Assembly: GCF_042682545.1 (NCBI RefSeq)
Contig: NZ_JBHUHQ010000002.1
Reading direction: 5' to 3' (one strand)
Length of the DNA stretch: 64,000 nucleotides
From: Ornithinibacillus salinisoli
GTDB taxonomy: Bacteria; Bacillota; Bacilli; Bacillales; Amphibacillaceae
Under the pieces are notes generated by a model. That model was not told the DNA's origin. It made no database searches and saw only the letters and a list, made by a program, of their open reading frames with translations. Made by a program: the position numbers and the translations under genes. Below are positions 43,751 to 53,391 of the stretch, in pieces (the first letter of the stretch is position 1; each line of letters begins with the position of its first letter).

Positions 43751-44662
43751 TTGGATATAAAACAATTAGTTACATTTAAAACTGCAGCAGAAAACTTGAA
43801 TTTTACACAAACAGCTAAAATTCTTAAATATGCTCAATCTAGCGTAACCGCACAGATTAAATCTCTTGAAATGGAACTAGACACACAGTTATTTGAGCGT
43901 TTAGGGAAGAAATTATATTTAACAGAAGCTGGTAAGGCGTTTAAGAATTATGCGGATAAAATGGTTTCCCTTTCAGAAGAAGCAAAATTAGTTACAAGCG
44001 GAATAACGGAGCCTTCAGGTACCCTTGTCATTGGTGCACAAGAAAGTCAATGTACTTACCGTCTTCCTCCTATTCTAAAAGAATTTAAGAATCAGTTTCC
44101 ACATGTAAAACTGATTTTTAAACCTGCTCATTCTGATGAGATAGCAAAAGAAGAATTACTGAATGGTAATCTTGATTTAGCTTTTATAATGGATATACCT
44201 AAACCGAAAGATTCATTAATAACAGAAGAACTTATTCAGGATGAAATGAAATTGGTAGCTTCTCATACCCACCATTTAGCAGACAATTCAAACGTAACTA
44301 TAAAAGATTTGGAGGAAGAGACTCTTCTTCTTACCGAAAAAGGGTGCTCGTATCGTACAATTTTAGAAGATTCTTTTAGAGAGGCTAATGTTTTTCCAAC
44401 TAATAAATTTGAGTTTGTAAGTATAGAGGCAATTAAACAATGTGTGATTGCTGAACTTGGAATAGCCCTGTTACCCGCCATGGTAGTAAATCAAGATATA
44501 AAGGAGGGTCGAATGATAGAACTTAATTGGGATAACTCTATTTCTCCTATTTTTACGCAAATTGCGTGGCATAAAGATAAACTAATGACAATCCCTTTAC
44601 AGTCTTTTGTAGCTTTAACTCGAAAGACTTTAAAAGACTCAAATAAGTTAAAAAAAGTATGA
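43751..44662 (+). CDS. LysR family transcriptional regulator
   Basis: The 303-residue product starts at TTG, six bases after GGGGGTG (MDIKQLVTFKTAAENLNFTQ), followed by the LysR helix-turn-helix (TAKILKYAQSSVTAQIKSLE) and a periplasmic-binding-like effector domain. The longer frame upstream lacks a site. Divergent placement from the FMN reductase/MFS pair is the usual LysR arrangement; the 127-base intergenic space should hold its operator (T-N11-A type), which I could not place. Confidence 0.93.
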   Translation: MDIKQLVTFKTAAENLNFTQTAKILKYAQSSVTAQIKSLEMELDTQLFERLGKKLYLTEAGKAFKNYADKMVSLSEEAKLVTSGITEPSGTLVIGAQESQCTYRLPPILKEFKNQFPHVKLIFKPAHSDEIAKEELLNGNLDLAFIMDIPKPKDSLITEELIQDEMKLVASHTHHLADNSNVTIKDLEEETLLLTEKGCSYRTILEDSFREANVFPTNKFEFVSIEAIKQCVIAELGIALLPAMVVNQDIKEGRMIELNWDNSISPIFTQIAWHKDKLMTIPLQSFVALTRKTLKDSNKLKKV

Positions 44663-44692
44663 CACCATTTTTTTCTGGTAGCATACTTTTTT
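44651..44692 (+). terminator. Terminator of LysR gene
   Basis: AAAAAAGTATG pairs with CATACTTTTTT; the loop holds a further T-run. Confidence 0.85.
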
Positions 44693-44794
44693 AATCACTT
44701 TCAATCTATTTTTGCGATCATTCTTATTGGACTATCGCATCTTTTAATTAAAGTGAACTAATCATTTCTTATAATTATCTACTAAGAATTTTAT

Positions 44795-45541
44795 TTACTC
44801 ATCTGAAGTACCTAGTGTCATTCCACCGTCTACAACTATTTCTGTACCCGTACAATAAGAGCTTTCATCAGAGGCAAGGAATGCAACGGCTCGAGCAATT
44901 TCAATTGGTTGTCCAATACGTCCTAGTGGTACTGAATCGTAATAAACAGGAACATGTTTTCCTTGAGTAGCCATTTCTGTATCTACTCCACCTGGATGGA
45001 CCATATTTACTCGAATTCCTTTTGGTCCTAATTCAATAGCTGCCGCTTTTGACATTGCAACCACAGATGCTTTTGTCGCAGCATAAACTGAGGATTGGCT
45101 AATTGGAGCAAATGCAGAAATCGACACATTGTTTATAATGGAGCCTTTTTGTTGCTTTTCCATTTGTGGAATGACTGCTTGCATGCCCATAAAAACACCA
45201 AGTTGATTGACATTAATCAACTGTTGATAATCATCTAAGGTTGTTTCTGTAAATGGCTTGCGTTTTAGAGCTCCAGCATTATTCACTAACACTTCAAGCT
45301 TCCCAAATTTATTTATGACCTTATCAACCGCTGATTTCCACTCTAGTTCATTTGTGACGTCTAACTGAACTGGAATGGCTTGATCTCCTCCAATCATCTT
45401 AGCCACTACGTTAGCCTCATCATAGTTTCGAGCACCAATCCCTACTTTAGCCCCCATTGTGGCAAGGTGTTGAGCAATAGCCTTCCCCTGTCCTCGGTTT
45501 GCCCCAGTGACAAGAATGACATGGTTATTTAAACACGACAT
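44795..45541 (-). CDS. SDR family oxidoreductase
   Basis: The 248-residue product is a classical short-chain dehydrogenase: cofactor motif TGANRGQGKAIA, NNAG, catalytic Ser in NNVSISAF, Tyr-x3-Lys in VYAATKAS, and the C-terminal end ASDESSYCTGTEIVVDGGMT. The basic start of the cofactor site suggests NAD(P). The substrate is unknown. It stands alone between a LysR gene and the MATE gene terminator. Confidence 0.92.
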   Translation of the reverse strand: MSCLNNHVILVTGANRGQGKAIAQHLATMGAKVGIGARNYDEANVVAKMIGGDQAIPVQLDVTNELEWKSAVDKVINKFGKLEVLVNNAGALKRKPFTETTLDDYQQLINVNQLGVFMGMQAVIPQMEKQQKGSIINNVSISAFAPISQSSVYAATKASVVAMSKAAAIELGPKGIRVNMVHPGGVDTEMATQGKHVPVYYDSVPLGRIGQPIEIARAVAFLASDESSYCTGTEIVVDGGMTLGTSDE

Positions 45542-45602
45542 ATCCTCACTCCTTTTTAATCATTATAAAGCACTGTTTATATGAAACTTTAACAGAGCTA
45601 AA

Positions 45603-45645
45603 TAAAAGTAACCACTCCATGACCTAGGTAGTGGTTACTTCTTTT
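45603..45645. terminator. Terminator between SDR and MATE genes (toxin-element type)
   Basis: AAAAGTAACCACT pairs with AGTGGTTACTTCTTTTT. About 30 bases further, TTGACA of the antisense promoter of the toxin element is preserved on the minus strand (near 45680), so this is a deletion remnant of a whole element. It should end the MATE transcript. Confidence 0.75.
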
Positions 45646-45693
45646 TGGACTAACTTTTTTGGTCAATCGTTTTATACTGTCAATTGGTACCCA

Positions 45694-47097
45694 TTACACC
45701 GGAGCAGCAACATCCGGAGAATCCGTTTCATCATCCTTATCTTCATCTTTCCCTTTAACCAAAATGGTATCTCGATCTCGATATAAAAGAACCGAAGCCA
45801 AGCCAAAAGATAATACGTCAGAAATTGGGAACGCCATCCACACCCCGATTACGCCAAAAAAGTGAGGTAGAATTAACACTAACGGAATTAGAATTAAAAT
45901 CTGTCTTGATAGGGATAAAATTAATGCTTGTTTTGGTTTTCCTAAAGCTTGATATAATCCACCTGCAACTACTTGCACACCGACAACAAAAAACGTTAAG
46001 AATAACACTCTCATCGCTGTAGATCCTTCTTTGATTACTTCTGGATCTGATGTGAAAATGCGTAAAAACGGAGATGGAATAAACACTAGTAACAACGTAA
46101 TAGCAATGGCACATACGGTTACGATTTTTAATGTTAGCCATATCGTTTCTCTCATTCGCTCAAAATTCTTCGCACCGTAGTTATATCCAACGATAGGCAT
46201 CATCCCTTGCATGATCCCGATAATCGGTATGATCGTAAACATTAAAATGCGTTGAATGAGACCATAAATTCCTACATAAAAATCACTACCAAACTGAATG
46301 AGCATATTATTGATGGCAATCATCATTAGACTTCCTGCAGCTTGTTGTACAAACGCTGGCATTCCAATTGCCAATACTTCTTTCACAATGTTCCATTTGA
46401 TAGTTAAATGTTGTATCGCTAAACTTAACGAGCTTTTTCCACTTAGAAAATATTGAAAAATCATCAGCGTTACACTTGCTTGCGAAATAACCGTAGCTAT
46501 TGCCGCCCCTTGTACCCCCATGTTTAATCCAAATATAAAAATAGGGTCCAATACAATATTAATAACGGCAGGCACAACCATGGTCATCATGGCAAATCTG
46601 GCATTCCCCTCGGAACGTACGATATTATTCGTTGCAAAGCCAAACGAGAAGAAAAATGTACCAAACATAATTGGGAACATATAGTCCATCGCATAACCTA
46701 ATGTAGTTGGTGTTGCACCAAATAGAAGTAGTAACGGCTCTAGTGCAAAGAAGGCAATGATAAGACCTCCTACACTCACAATGATGATCATCGTGATGAT
46801 GTTTCCAAATACCTGATTTGCTTCATCCCCTCTTTGCTCACCTAAACGACGTGAGATAACAGAAGCTCCCCCCATGCCTAGTGCAGCAGAGACAGCCATC
46901 ACGATCATCATTAGTGGGAATGCGATCGTCGTACCAGCAACAGCATCAATTCCAACACCATATGAAATAAAGATGGTATCTACTACATTATATAACGTCA
47001 TCACAAACATTCCGATCATAGCCGGAATGGACAAATTACGAAGCAGGGTTGAAATCTTCTGTGTACCAAGTAATTCTGTCTGTTTTTTTGCTTCCAT
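45694..47097 (-). CDS. MATE family efflux transporter
   Basis: The 467-residue product has twelve membrane segments and MATE features (IPAMIGMFVMTLYNVVDTIF at the start, GMMPIVGYNYGAKNFERMR in the second half). It is expected to export cationic drugs in exchange for Na+ or H+. It starts immediately after the MarR regulator gene ends, so both form one operon. The C-terminal tail is acidic (KGKDEDKDDETDSPD). Confidence 0.92.
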   Translation of the reverse strand: MEAKKQTELLGTQKISTLLRNLSIPAMIGMFVMTLYNVVDTIFISYGVGIDAVAGTTIAFPLMMIVMAVSAALGMGGASVISRRLGEQRGDEANQVFGNIITMIIIVSVGGLIIAFFALEPLLLLFGATPTTLGYAMDYMFPIMFGTFFFSFGFATNNIVRSEGNARFAMMTMVVPAVINIVLDPIFIFGLNMGVQGAAIATVISQASVTLMIFQYFLSGKSSLSLAIQHLTIKWNIVKEVLAIGMPAFVQQAAGSLMMIAINNMLIQFGSDFYVGIYGLIQRILMFTIIPIIGIMQGMMPIVGYNYGAKNFERMRETIWLTLKIVTVCAIAITLLLVFIPSPFLRIFTSDPEVIKEGSTAMRVLFLTFFVVGVQVVAGGLYQALGKPKQALILSLSRQILILIPLVLILPHFFGVIGVWMAFPISDVLSFGLASVLLYRDRDTILVKGKDEDKDDETDSPDVAAPV

Positions 47098-47541
47098 TTA
47101 TTTTCCTTCTTTCATTTCAACTATATTTGTCTTTATTTTTTTTAGCCAATGTCTCATCAAAGCGATTTCCTCTGGGGAAAATCCATCTAGTACACAGTCT
47201 TCTGTACCAGCCATGTCATTCCATAATCGTTGATCTATGGATCTACCTTTTTCAGTTAAGCTAATCATCTTGGATCGCTTATCATGGACACTCTCGCTTT
47301 TTTCAATCAACTGTTTATTTAAAAGGGATTCTATGATTCCATTCATTGTCGATCCTTTTATATATAATTGCTGCTGTAACTCTCCTTGCGATTGTGGCCC
47401 TTGCTCGACTAATAAGTATAATACTCTTGCTTGAGCAACAGTCACATCGTATTTAGCTAACTGCTCATTGTATTGATTATGAAATAGATGGGCAACAACT
47501 CCGATTTGATACCCAACCTTTTCTTCGATATCTCTTTCCAA
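47098..47541 (-). CDS. MarR family transcriptional regulator
   Basis: The 147-residue product has the winged-helix MarR core: VAQARVLYLLVEQGPQSQGE, GSTMNGIIESLLNKQLIEKS and the wing DKRSKMISLTEKG. The ATG follows TTTTTTTGGAAAG. It lies directly upstream of the MATE gene with no gap, so it probably represses its own efflux operon and is relieved by the drug or an oxidant. Confidence 0.93.
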   Translation of the reverse strand: MERDIEEKVGYQIGVVAHLFHNQYNEQLAKYDVTVAQARVLYLLVEQGPQSQGELQQQLYIKGSTMNGIIESLLNKQLIEKSESVHDKRSKMISLTEKGRSIDQRLWNDMAGTEDCVLDGFSPEEIALMRHWLKKIKTNIVEMKEGK

Positions 47542-47664
47542 AAAAACTTACCTCCCTAACTAAAAACACCTTACTATACTACCACCACAAGTCTTTAAGA
47601 TCAATATAATTAACTTAAATAAGTTAGCTACCTAAATTGTTTGAAGTACAGTTTCTATTTTTTT

Positions 47665-47683
47665 ACAGGTGCCTGTCACCTGT
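47665..47683. repeat. ACAGGTGCCTGTCACCTGT palindrome
   Basis: A 19-base palindrome that overlaps the TGA stop codon (47676-47678) of the minus-strand TIGR02206 gene. It resembles another short Bacillaceae palindrome type (GTGCCTGTCAC core). Confidence 0.6.
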
Positions 47684-48383
47684 CGATTTTTGTCGTCAGT
47701 CCCCTTCTGATTATGGTTCTTATAATGAAGTATGCTATGGCAAAGCCTAGGAAGGTTACAATTGCTATACTTGGGATATATAGATAATCTGGCCATCCTC
47801 TAAAGAATGGCCGATATTTCAAGTAGAAATAGTTTCCATCAACGAGGGGATTAAAAAAGTATACGGACATGAGATAAATTAAAAAGAACCCATAAGCTTT
47901 TAATAAACCTATAAAATTCGGCCTCCATCTATAGGCTATGTAAGCAAAATATGGTAAGAGAAGTGTAATCACATGATTCACCAGAAATGAAATCCCAATT
48001 ATATGGTAGATCGCATAAACTCTTTGCGGATAAAGGAAAGAAGCATACGCAAAAAGACTAAAGTAAAATAAGACATCTAGCACTTTGCTATTTTTTGTAA
48101 TGAGAAAGTAAATTACTAGCAGTGTATTAATCCTTGAAATATGTAGTGGTAGTGATTCAGAAAGATCAAAACCAGTTTCAAATACATACCATGAATACAG
48201 CATTATCTGTTGAAGGATAGAAATAATTAATATAACCATTGCTATTGTATTTCGATTTTCTTTAACCTTCTCTCGTTTTCCTATGAGTAGAACTAACGCA
48301 ACGCTCACTACGAATATGTAAACGAAATGATGTAAATCAAAAGGCGTAATAAAATTAGCATCCTCACTCCACCATTCAATCAT
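47676..48383 (-). CDS. TIGR02206 (YwaF-like) membrane protein
   Basis: The 235-residue product starts MIEWWSEDANFITPFDLHHF and has six to seven membrane segments; this N-terminus with HHF and the later HISRINTLLVIYF, SLFAYASFLYPQ, GISFLVNHVIT pattern fits the TIGR02206/YwaF family of unknown function. ATG at 48383 follows AGGGGTG by about nine bases; the longer frame begins with a weak start. Confidence 0.85.
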   Translation of the reverse strand: MIEWWSEDANFITPFDLHHFVYIFVVSVALVLLIGKREKVKENRNTIAMVILIISILQQIMLYSWYVFETGFDLSESLPLHISRINTLLVIYFLITKNSKVLDVLFYFSLFAYASFLYPQRVYAIYHIIGISFLVNHVITLLLPYFAYIAYRWRPNFIGLLKAYGFFLIYLMSVYFFNPLVDGNYFYLKYRPFFRGWPDYLYIPSIAIVTFLGFAIAYFIIRTIIRRGLTTKIDR

Positions 48384-48842
48384 GACAATAAACACCCCTA
48401 AATGTGAAAGAAATTTCAAATAGCTTGCAATTAAATTATAATATAAAATCTATTAATGCAATATAAAGTTTATCTTCAATGAGTGAAACGTAATTTTTGT
48501 TAAATTTTTAGTTAAAGTAATAGAGAGTACTTGAAATTGAAATGTAAACGTTTAAAAACTTATGAATTCACAATGCGAGTTTATTATTTTACAAGTTTTA
48601 TGTTCTTATCGAAAAAATCATACCTTCATTCTCAGAGGTGAAAAAATTATGTAAGAACTTGCGTATTTTATTTGTAGTGCGAAAATGGTACGATTTAATT
48701 GATGTATCTTAACAACTCATTAGATAAGTCAGAATCTTAGGTAGAATAAATAACGTGTGAAATAACGTTTTTACTTTAAGGCGCTGGTATATGTTTTGGT
48801 TATCCTTTTTGCACCACGTAAATAATAAGGAGAGTGCAGTAA
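48384..48842. other. Intergenic between divergent genes
   Basis: About 460 AT-rich bases. AAGGAGAG at about 48829-48836 is the ribosome site of the next gene. I looked for a copper-type inverted repeat before the CopZ-like gene and found none I could defend. Confidence 0.4.
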
Positions 48843-49301
48843 ATGTCTGATTGTTGTTCTAAAAATGAAACAAATAATGCTTCTGAATTGTGTCCATCTT
48901 GTAATTTGAAAGGAAAGAAAGTAAAAATAATTACATTAAAATCAATGCTGAAACCAATCGTTTTAAATAAGTTAAATGCAAGTTTAACTCATTATTTTTG
49001 TCCTACACATAACTGTAATGTTGTTTACTATGATACGTGTAAAAAAATGTATTTATTATCAGAAGTAAAAGTTTCTGTACATCAAAAAGATAATTCTTCT
49101 AATGTTCCCATTTGTTATTGTTTTGGTTGGACTAAAGAAAAAATAGAACAATATATTGAAAAGGAACTATCACCTTATCCAGTTGACCATATTCGAGAAA
49201 ATATAAAAGAAGACCGTTGTGGATGTGAGGTAAACAACCCACAAGGTCGTTGTTGTTTAGGAAATGTAACGGGTTATATTAAAGACTTAACTATAATTTA
49301 A
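48843..49301 (+). CDS. CopZ-type zinc / [2Fe-2S] binding protein
   Basis: The 152-residue product has 13 cysteines in motifs CCSKNE, CPSC, FCPTHNCNVVYYDTCKK, CYCFGW and CGC...GRCCLG. The pattern matches the N-terminal zf_CopZ domain first described in Archaeoglobus CopZ, which binds Zn and a [2Fe-2S] cluster. Here there is no metal-binding HMA domain, so it is a stand-alone version with a probable metallochaperone or redox role. AAGGAGAG precedes the ATG. Confidence 0.8.
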   Translation: MSDCCSKNETNNASELCPSCNLKGKKVKIITLKSMLKPIVLNKLNASLTHYFCPTHNCNVVYYDTCKKMYLLSEVKVSVHQKDNSSNVPICYCFGWTKEKIEQYIEKELSPYPVDHIRENIKEDRCGCEVNNPQGRCCLGNVTGYIKDLTII

Positions 49302-49440
49302 ACTCTGCTTATTTAACAAACGGGTGGCATTATTTGCTTCAAATATGCTGGAATTCCTTTTGTTTATGTAACGTACGGGTTTGGTCAAGTAAGTGAATAT
49401 GATTATGTTTAAGGATTATGTCGGAGGAACTGATTAGAAA

Positions 49441-49499
49441 ATATATTCACACAAAAAAGAGCTAGGAAAAAAATCCAAGCTCTTTTCTGTGAATATATT
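49441..49499. terminator. Bidirectional hairpin between CopZ-like and OpuAC-like genes
   Basis: AAAAGAGCT/AGCTCTTTT (inner) and ATATATTCACA/TGTGAATATAT (outer) form an extended stem. It serves both convergent genes. Just before it (about 49325-49410) the plus strand holds a degenerate membrane-protein remnant (GIPFVYVTYGFGQVSEY). Confidence 0.75.
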
Positions 49500-49563
49500 A
49501 TAATTGCAGTGTGATTTTGTTGTGACACCTCACACTAATCCGATATCCGCCTCTAAAACATGG

Positions 49564-50475
49564 TTATTCTTTTGGTTGTAAATCCTCAATGGATTCAATG
49601 TCCATATATTCAGGAACAACCATACCAATTTTTGCCCCTGTTAAGTTTTCACCTAAATCAACCATGTTATCTTTATGTTCCTCATAGAAAGCACCGTGTG
49701 TTACAGGTAACCATGGAGCAAACGATACATCACCTTCACCATTAGCTATTGCCTCGAACATTATTGCTGGGTCAACAGGTGTTATTGTTACCTCATACCC
49801 TTGTTGTTCTAATACTAGTTTCATTACTTGACCAGAAGCACGTTCTGAATCCCATGGGGTTGATACTATTTCAATTGCTTTTCCATCTACCTTTTCAACG
49901 CCTTCTGTCCAATCATTTACTTTATCCTGATTCTCTTCTATCCAATTGGTTGCAGCTTCTTCAAATGGAACATCCTGTGCTTCAAGCATTACTGCTTCCA
50001 TATCTTCCGGTTCCCAGTAGAATCGATCAAGAATTTTATAAGCATTAGGCATGTCTTCTTCTATACCTTTTCTGGCTATAGTATTTATGTTCTCAACTGC
50101 ACCAAATGTACCTTTTGGATCCTCTAAATATTTTAAATCATAAGAAGCAAACATCCAGTGCGGATTCCACCCTGTCACAATAATTGGTTCTTCGTTATTA
50201 ATTGCGTCACCTAGCTCTGTTAACATACCTGAAGTTGAACCTTCTAAAAGTTCCCAGCCTGCTAAGTTTTCATATTCCTCTAAAGTGTTATTCGCAAGAT
50301 CCATTGTTCCTGCTCCAGGTTCAATACCTATAATCGTATAATCTACCTCTTCACCTATGTTAGTAACTTCGTCTCCTGCGTTACCATTATCCTGTTCTTC
50401 ATTACCACAGCCAGTTAACAGTAATGAAAAAGATAAGACAAGAGTTATACCAATTAACTTATTTAATTTCATCAA
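49564..50475 (-). CDS. Glycine betaine ABC transporter substrate-binding lipoprotein (OpuAC-like)
   Basis: The 303-residue product has a lipobox (LLLTGCGN) and the OpuAC fold signatures: VTGWNPHWMFASYDLKYLEDP, FYWEPEDMEAVMLEA and SFAPWLPVTHGAFY, whose Trp residues form the quaternary-ammonium binding box. It should bind glycine betaine or a related osmoprotectant outside the membrane. No permease or ATPase gene is beside it, so it is an orphan binding protein. The start is TTG-ATG behind GGAGG. Confidence 0.9.
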   Translation of the reverse strand: MMKLNKLIGITLVLSFSLLLTGCGNEEQDNGNAGDEVTNIGEEVDYTIIGIEPGAGTMDLANNTLEEYENLAGWELLEGSTSGMLTELGDAINNEEPIIVTGWNPHWMFASYDLKYLEDPKGTFGAVENINTIARKGIEEDMPNAYKILDRFYWEPEDMEAVMLEAQDVPFEEAATNWIEENQDKVNDWTEGVEKVDGKAIEIVSTPWDSERASGQVMKLVLEQQGYEVTITPVDPAIMFEAIANGEGDVSFAPWLPVTHGAFYEEHKDNMVDLGENLTGAKIGMVVPEYMDIESIEDLQPKE

Positions 50476-50913
50476 ATTTTCTTCCTCCTTCTAACATAAA
50501 AAGGACTCTACACGTTGGTATGTCCTAAATGTTTCCAAACATTACTCATGTATGGATAACTTTTTGAAAGCGCAAGTAACATAATACAAGAGATATAGTT
50601 TCCAGTAAAATTGGATAGAACTCCGTATTATAGAATTAAAGATAATAGAAGTTCGTTTGATCACGTATACTTTTAAATTCTTACATATTGTCGTTTATAA
50701 TCCACATTGCGTGAAATATTGACGAAAAATATTATTCTTTCTCTTATTAAAATCTTTGTTAAGACATAAATTTTCCAAAGGTTAATGCCTTTTCTTACTG
50801 GAAAATACTTTTCTTTTTCTATACCAATTCCACACGACCTATGATAAATTAACAATAACAATTACATACTACAATTAAGATATAACAACTAGTAATTTGC
50901 TGGAGGGAAAACT
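50476..50913. other. Intergenic between divergent genes
   Basis: About 440 bases. AGAAGGAGG is the ribosome site of the OpuAC-like gene, and GGAGGG (50902-50907) that of the next gene. A promoter controlled by salt stress would be expected, but no clear site is seen. Confidence 0.35.
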
Positions 50914-51255
50914 ATGGAAGAGACCATTTCACTTAACGCTTTGAAAGTGTTGGTAGAAAAGAAAATGAAGAAAAAGATCCTGGTAAAAATCATGTGGAAT
51001 GACAATGAAAAGCTAACGATATTTATTATCCCAAATATGAAAATCAACTCCTTTATATATGACGAAAAAGAAGGGTATTTGTTTTATGATCAGGAAGGAA
51101 ATCTAGTGGAGTACGCAATCCCATGTATTTTAACCGAAGAATACCTGGTAAACGGAAAAATAAGCCTGGAAGGGATTATAAATAGACAGTTAGTAGTGAA
51201 CAAACAACCCCTATCGAATGAAGATGTCATGTTTTTAAAAGAATATCATTCATAG
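50914..51255 (+). CDS. Small protein (113 aa), unknown
   Basis: The soluble product starts MEETISLNALKVLVEKKMKK and continues as beta-rich segments (KLTIFIIPNMKINSFIYD, GYLFYDQEGNLVEYAIPC). GGAGGG lies seven bases before the ATG. No family recognised. It is separate from the pseudouridine synthase gene by 135 bases. Confidence 0.7.
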   Translation: MEETISLNALKVLVEKKMKKKILVKIMWNDNEKLTIFIIPNMKINSFIYDEKEGYLFYDQEGNLVEYAIPCILTEEYLVNGKISLEGIINRQLVVNKQPLSNEDVMFLKEYHS

Positions 51256-51392
51256 CACAACCGTTATTCATACATATGTGTTTTACTTTTATCTTCATTG
51301 ATGTGAATGATATAAAAATCTACCCTTGATTTCCCCACGGTCTACTATGTTATCATTTTCATAGTGTATCGAAGAAAGGAGTTTTTCCATTG

Positions 51393-52076
51393 ATGAACGT
51401 CCCGATTCTATATGAGGATAATCATTTACTATTTGTAGAGAAACCAGTCAATGTACCGGTACAAGAGGATCGTTCGAAGGATCAGGATTTACTATCTTTT
51501 CTAAAAGAGGATCTAAAAGTCCGTTACCAGAAACCGGGGGATGCGTATCTTGCACTTGTGCACCGGTTGGATCGTCCTGTCGGTGGGGTGATGGTATTTT
51601 CCAAAACATCGAAAGCAGCTTCCCGCCTATCCGATGCCATCCGACGAAAAGCAGTTGATAAAAAGTATTTAGCTGTTGTACGGGGAAATCCTTCGAAAAA
51701 TCACGATGTGTTAGAAGATTACTTGGTGAAAGATAAACGCAATAATAAAGTATATACCGCTCATCCAAATACGAAGAAGGCAAAAAAAGCAGTCCTAGAA
51801 TATGAAGTCATTGGGAAAAAGAAAGGCTTAAGTCTACTATCCATTAACCTTCATACTGGCAGACCGCACCAAATCCGTGTCCAGCTATCCGCTCGTAATT
51901 GGCCACTTTATGGGGATCAAAAATACGGAGAGCAGTGTAATCAACCTGGACAGCAAATTGCGCTATGGTCACAAACACTTGCCGTGGATCACCCAACGAA
52001 AAATGAAGAAATAAAAATCAATTCTCAACCCCCTAATCACTACCCATGGAACCTTTGGGACAGGAGATATGCTTAA
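51393..52076 (+). CDS. RluA family pseudouridine synthase
   Basis: The 227-residue product has the catalytic motif HRLDRPVGGVMVF (Asp of RLD) and later LHTGRPHQIRVQLS and YGDQKYG, characteristic of RluA-type enzymes acting on rRNA or tRNA uridines. It lacks an S4 domain and is of the short type. The start is TTG-ATG after AAAGGAG (8 and 11 bases); either may be used. Confidence 0.92.
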   Translation: MNVPILYEDNHLLFVEKPVNVPVQEDRSKDQDLLSFLKEDLKVRYQKPGDAYLALVHRLDRPVGGVMVFSKTSKAASRLSDAIRRKAVDKKYLAVVRGNPSKNHDVLEDYLVKDKRNNKVYTAHPNTKKAKKAVLEYEVIGKKKGLSLLSINLHTGRPHQIRVQLSARNWPLYGDQKYGEQCNQPGQQIALWSQTLAVDHPTKNEEIKINSQPPNHYPWNLWDRRYA

Positions 52077-52259
52077 TGTGCTGTACTCCTGTCCCCATTA
52101 TCTATCCTTTTCACCTTTTTTCTTACTGATATATTTAGATATCCGCCCTTACCTCATCCTCTAGATGGAGATAAATTCATTCGACAGTAGGTTGTATCAA
52201 CAAGTATGAATCCATAAAATGAAATTAAGCTAAAAAATTATTTAATGGGGTATGCGACG

Positions 52260-53342
52260 ATGAAAAATAAGAAGAGATCAATTATTGACAGAATATGGGA
52301 ATCTGCAAGAAAAGCAATTGGTTATAAAGAGATTGTCCAACAGAAATCCCTTGATATACGTACATTAAAAGAGTTAACCGTATTAACGACTAGCACCAAT
52401 GTGGAAATTCTTACTCATACAGAGCCGAGAATAGACGTAATTCTAGAAACCTATGAAAACGGACCAATTCTTTCTATTAATCAAAAAAGTGATTCCGTTG
52501 ACATCAGAGCGCAAAATGATGGTGGATCCAGCTTTAGTGTTTTTAGGAGGATACCTACTTGTCACCTCAAGGTAATGGTTCCAAGTGACGTTGCAAAACT
52601 TTGGCAAATAACAGCTGACTCAGCAAAAGTAACTGCTGGCAATTTATTAGCTGATACAATTCATACGAGAACTACCTCAGGCTCTATCGAAATAAAAGAT
52701 ATTAAAGCAAATAAAGTAAATGTGAAGGTATCTTCAGGAAAAATTAAAGCAACAAATTTCATGGTAGACCAATTAGCATTTTCCGCTTCGTCAGGGCATG
52801 TAGTACTTGATACCTTGCATGGCGATGTACGTGGTAATGCTACTTCAGGAGCCATTACGCTAAAAAATATCCATGGAGAGAATCTTGACGTGAAGGCATC
52901 TTCAGGGAGAATTCGATTACAAGATGTTCAAGTAAACCATGCCGTATCAAGAGCTACATCCGGTAATGTGGAACTAGTCCGTTGTAGGATTAATAGCCTT
53001 GAAACCAATGCTTCATCAGGAAATCTAAAGATTAATGACTTTTTAGGAAGTGTAAAAGGCTCCTCCAATTCAGGCAATATAAATCTTACATTTACGAAAC
53101 TAACGAATGAAAATTCAATAGACTTAAAAGCACAAAGCGGGAATATTACAGTAAATACCGATAGTAAGCATCTAAATACTGTCTTTGATATCCAAACACG
53201 ATCAGGACAAATTATCACAAATATACCCATCCAATTTGAAAACAAATCTAATCGAGGATTGTCTGGCGTTATTGGTAACGGGGACAACCAAGTACGATTA
53301 CAAGCAAATTCCGGAACCATAAGACTCCAAGAAATAAGATAG
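52260..53342 (+). CDS. DUF4097 beta-repeat protein
   Basis: The 360-residue product is almost entirely short beta-strand repeats containing a recurring [AT]-[ST]-S-G motif: TTSGSIEIKDI, VSSGKIKATNF, ASSGHVVLDTL, ATSGAITLKNI, ASSGRIRLQDV, ATSGNVELVRC. This is a beta-helix-like solenoid of the DUF4097 family, common in Bacillales operons for envelope stress, with unknown biochemistry. The ATG follows GGGG by nine bases. Its TAG stop opens a palindrome shared with the kinase-like gene. Confidence 0.88.
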   Translation: MKNKKRSIIDRIWESARKAIGYKEIVQQKSLDIRTLKELTVLTTSTNVEILTHTEPRIDVILETYENGPILSINQKSDSVDIRAQNDGGSSFSVFRRIPTCHLKVMVPSDVAKLWQITADSAKVTAGNLLADTIHTRTTSGSIEIKDIKANKVNVKVSSGKIKATNFMVDQLAFSASSGHVVLDTLHGDVRGNATSGAITLKNIHGENLDVKASSGRIRLQDVQVNHAVSRATSGNVELVRCRINSLETNASSGNLKINDFLGSVKGSSNSGNINLTFTKLTNENSIDLKAQSGNITVNTDSKHLNTVFDIQTRSGQIITNIPIQFENKSNRGLSGVIGNGDNQVRLQANSGTIRLQEIR

Positions 53343-53391
53343 TGGGATAAGGGGTCAGACCCCTTATCCCACTGACCCCTTATCCCACTAA
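53341..53391. repeat. Palindrome pair between convergent genes
   Basis: AGTGGGATAAGGGGTCAG and ACCCCTTATCCCACT form one element, followed by a second partial copy TGACCCCTTATCCCACTA. The first touches the DUF4097 stop and the second contains the stop codon and last residues of the kinase-like gene. It is likely a shared terminator. Confidence 0.85.

Noticed and set aside
45818..46141. 107-codon minus-strand ORF
   Set aside because: It is an out-of-frame shadow of the MATE gene with Cys/Arg-rich nonsense composition.
49749..50048. 99-codon plus-strand ORF
   Set aside because: It lies wholly antisense within the OpuAC-like gene and has no ribosome site; composition is a shadow of the Leu/Pro-rich antisense.
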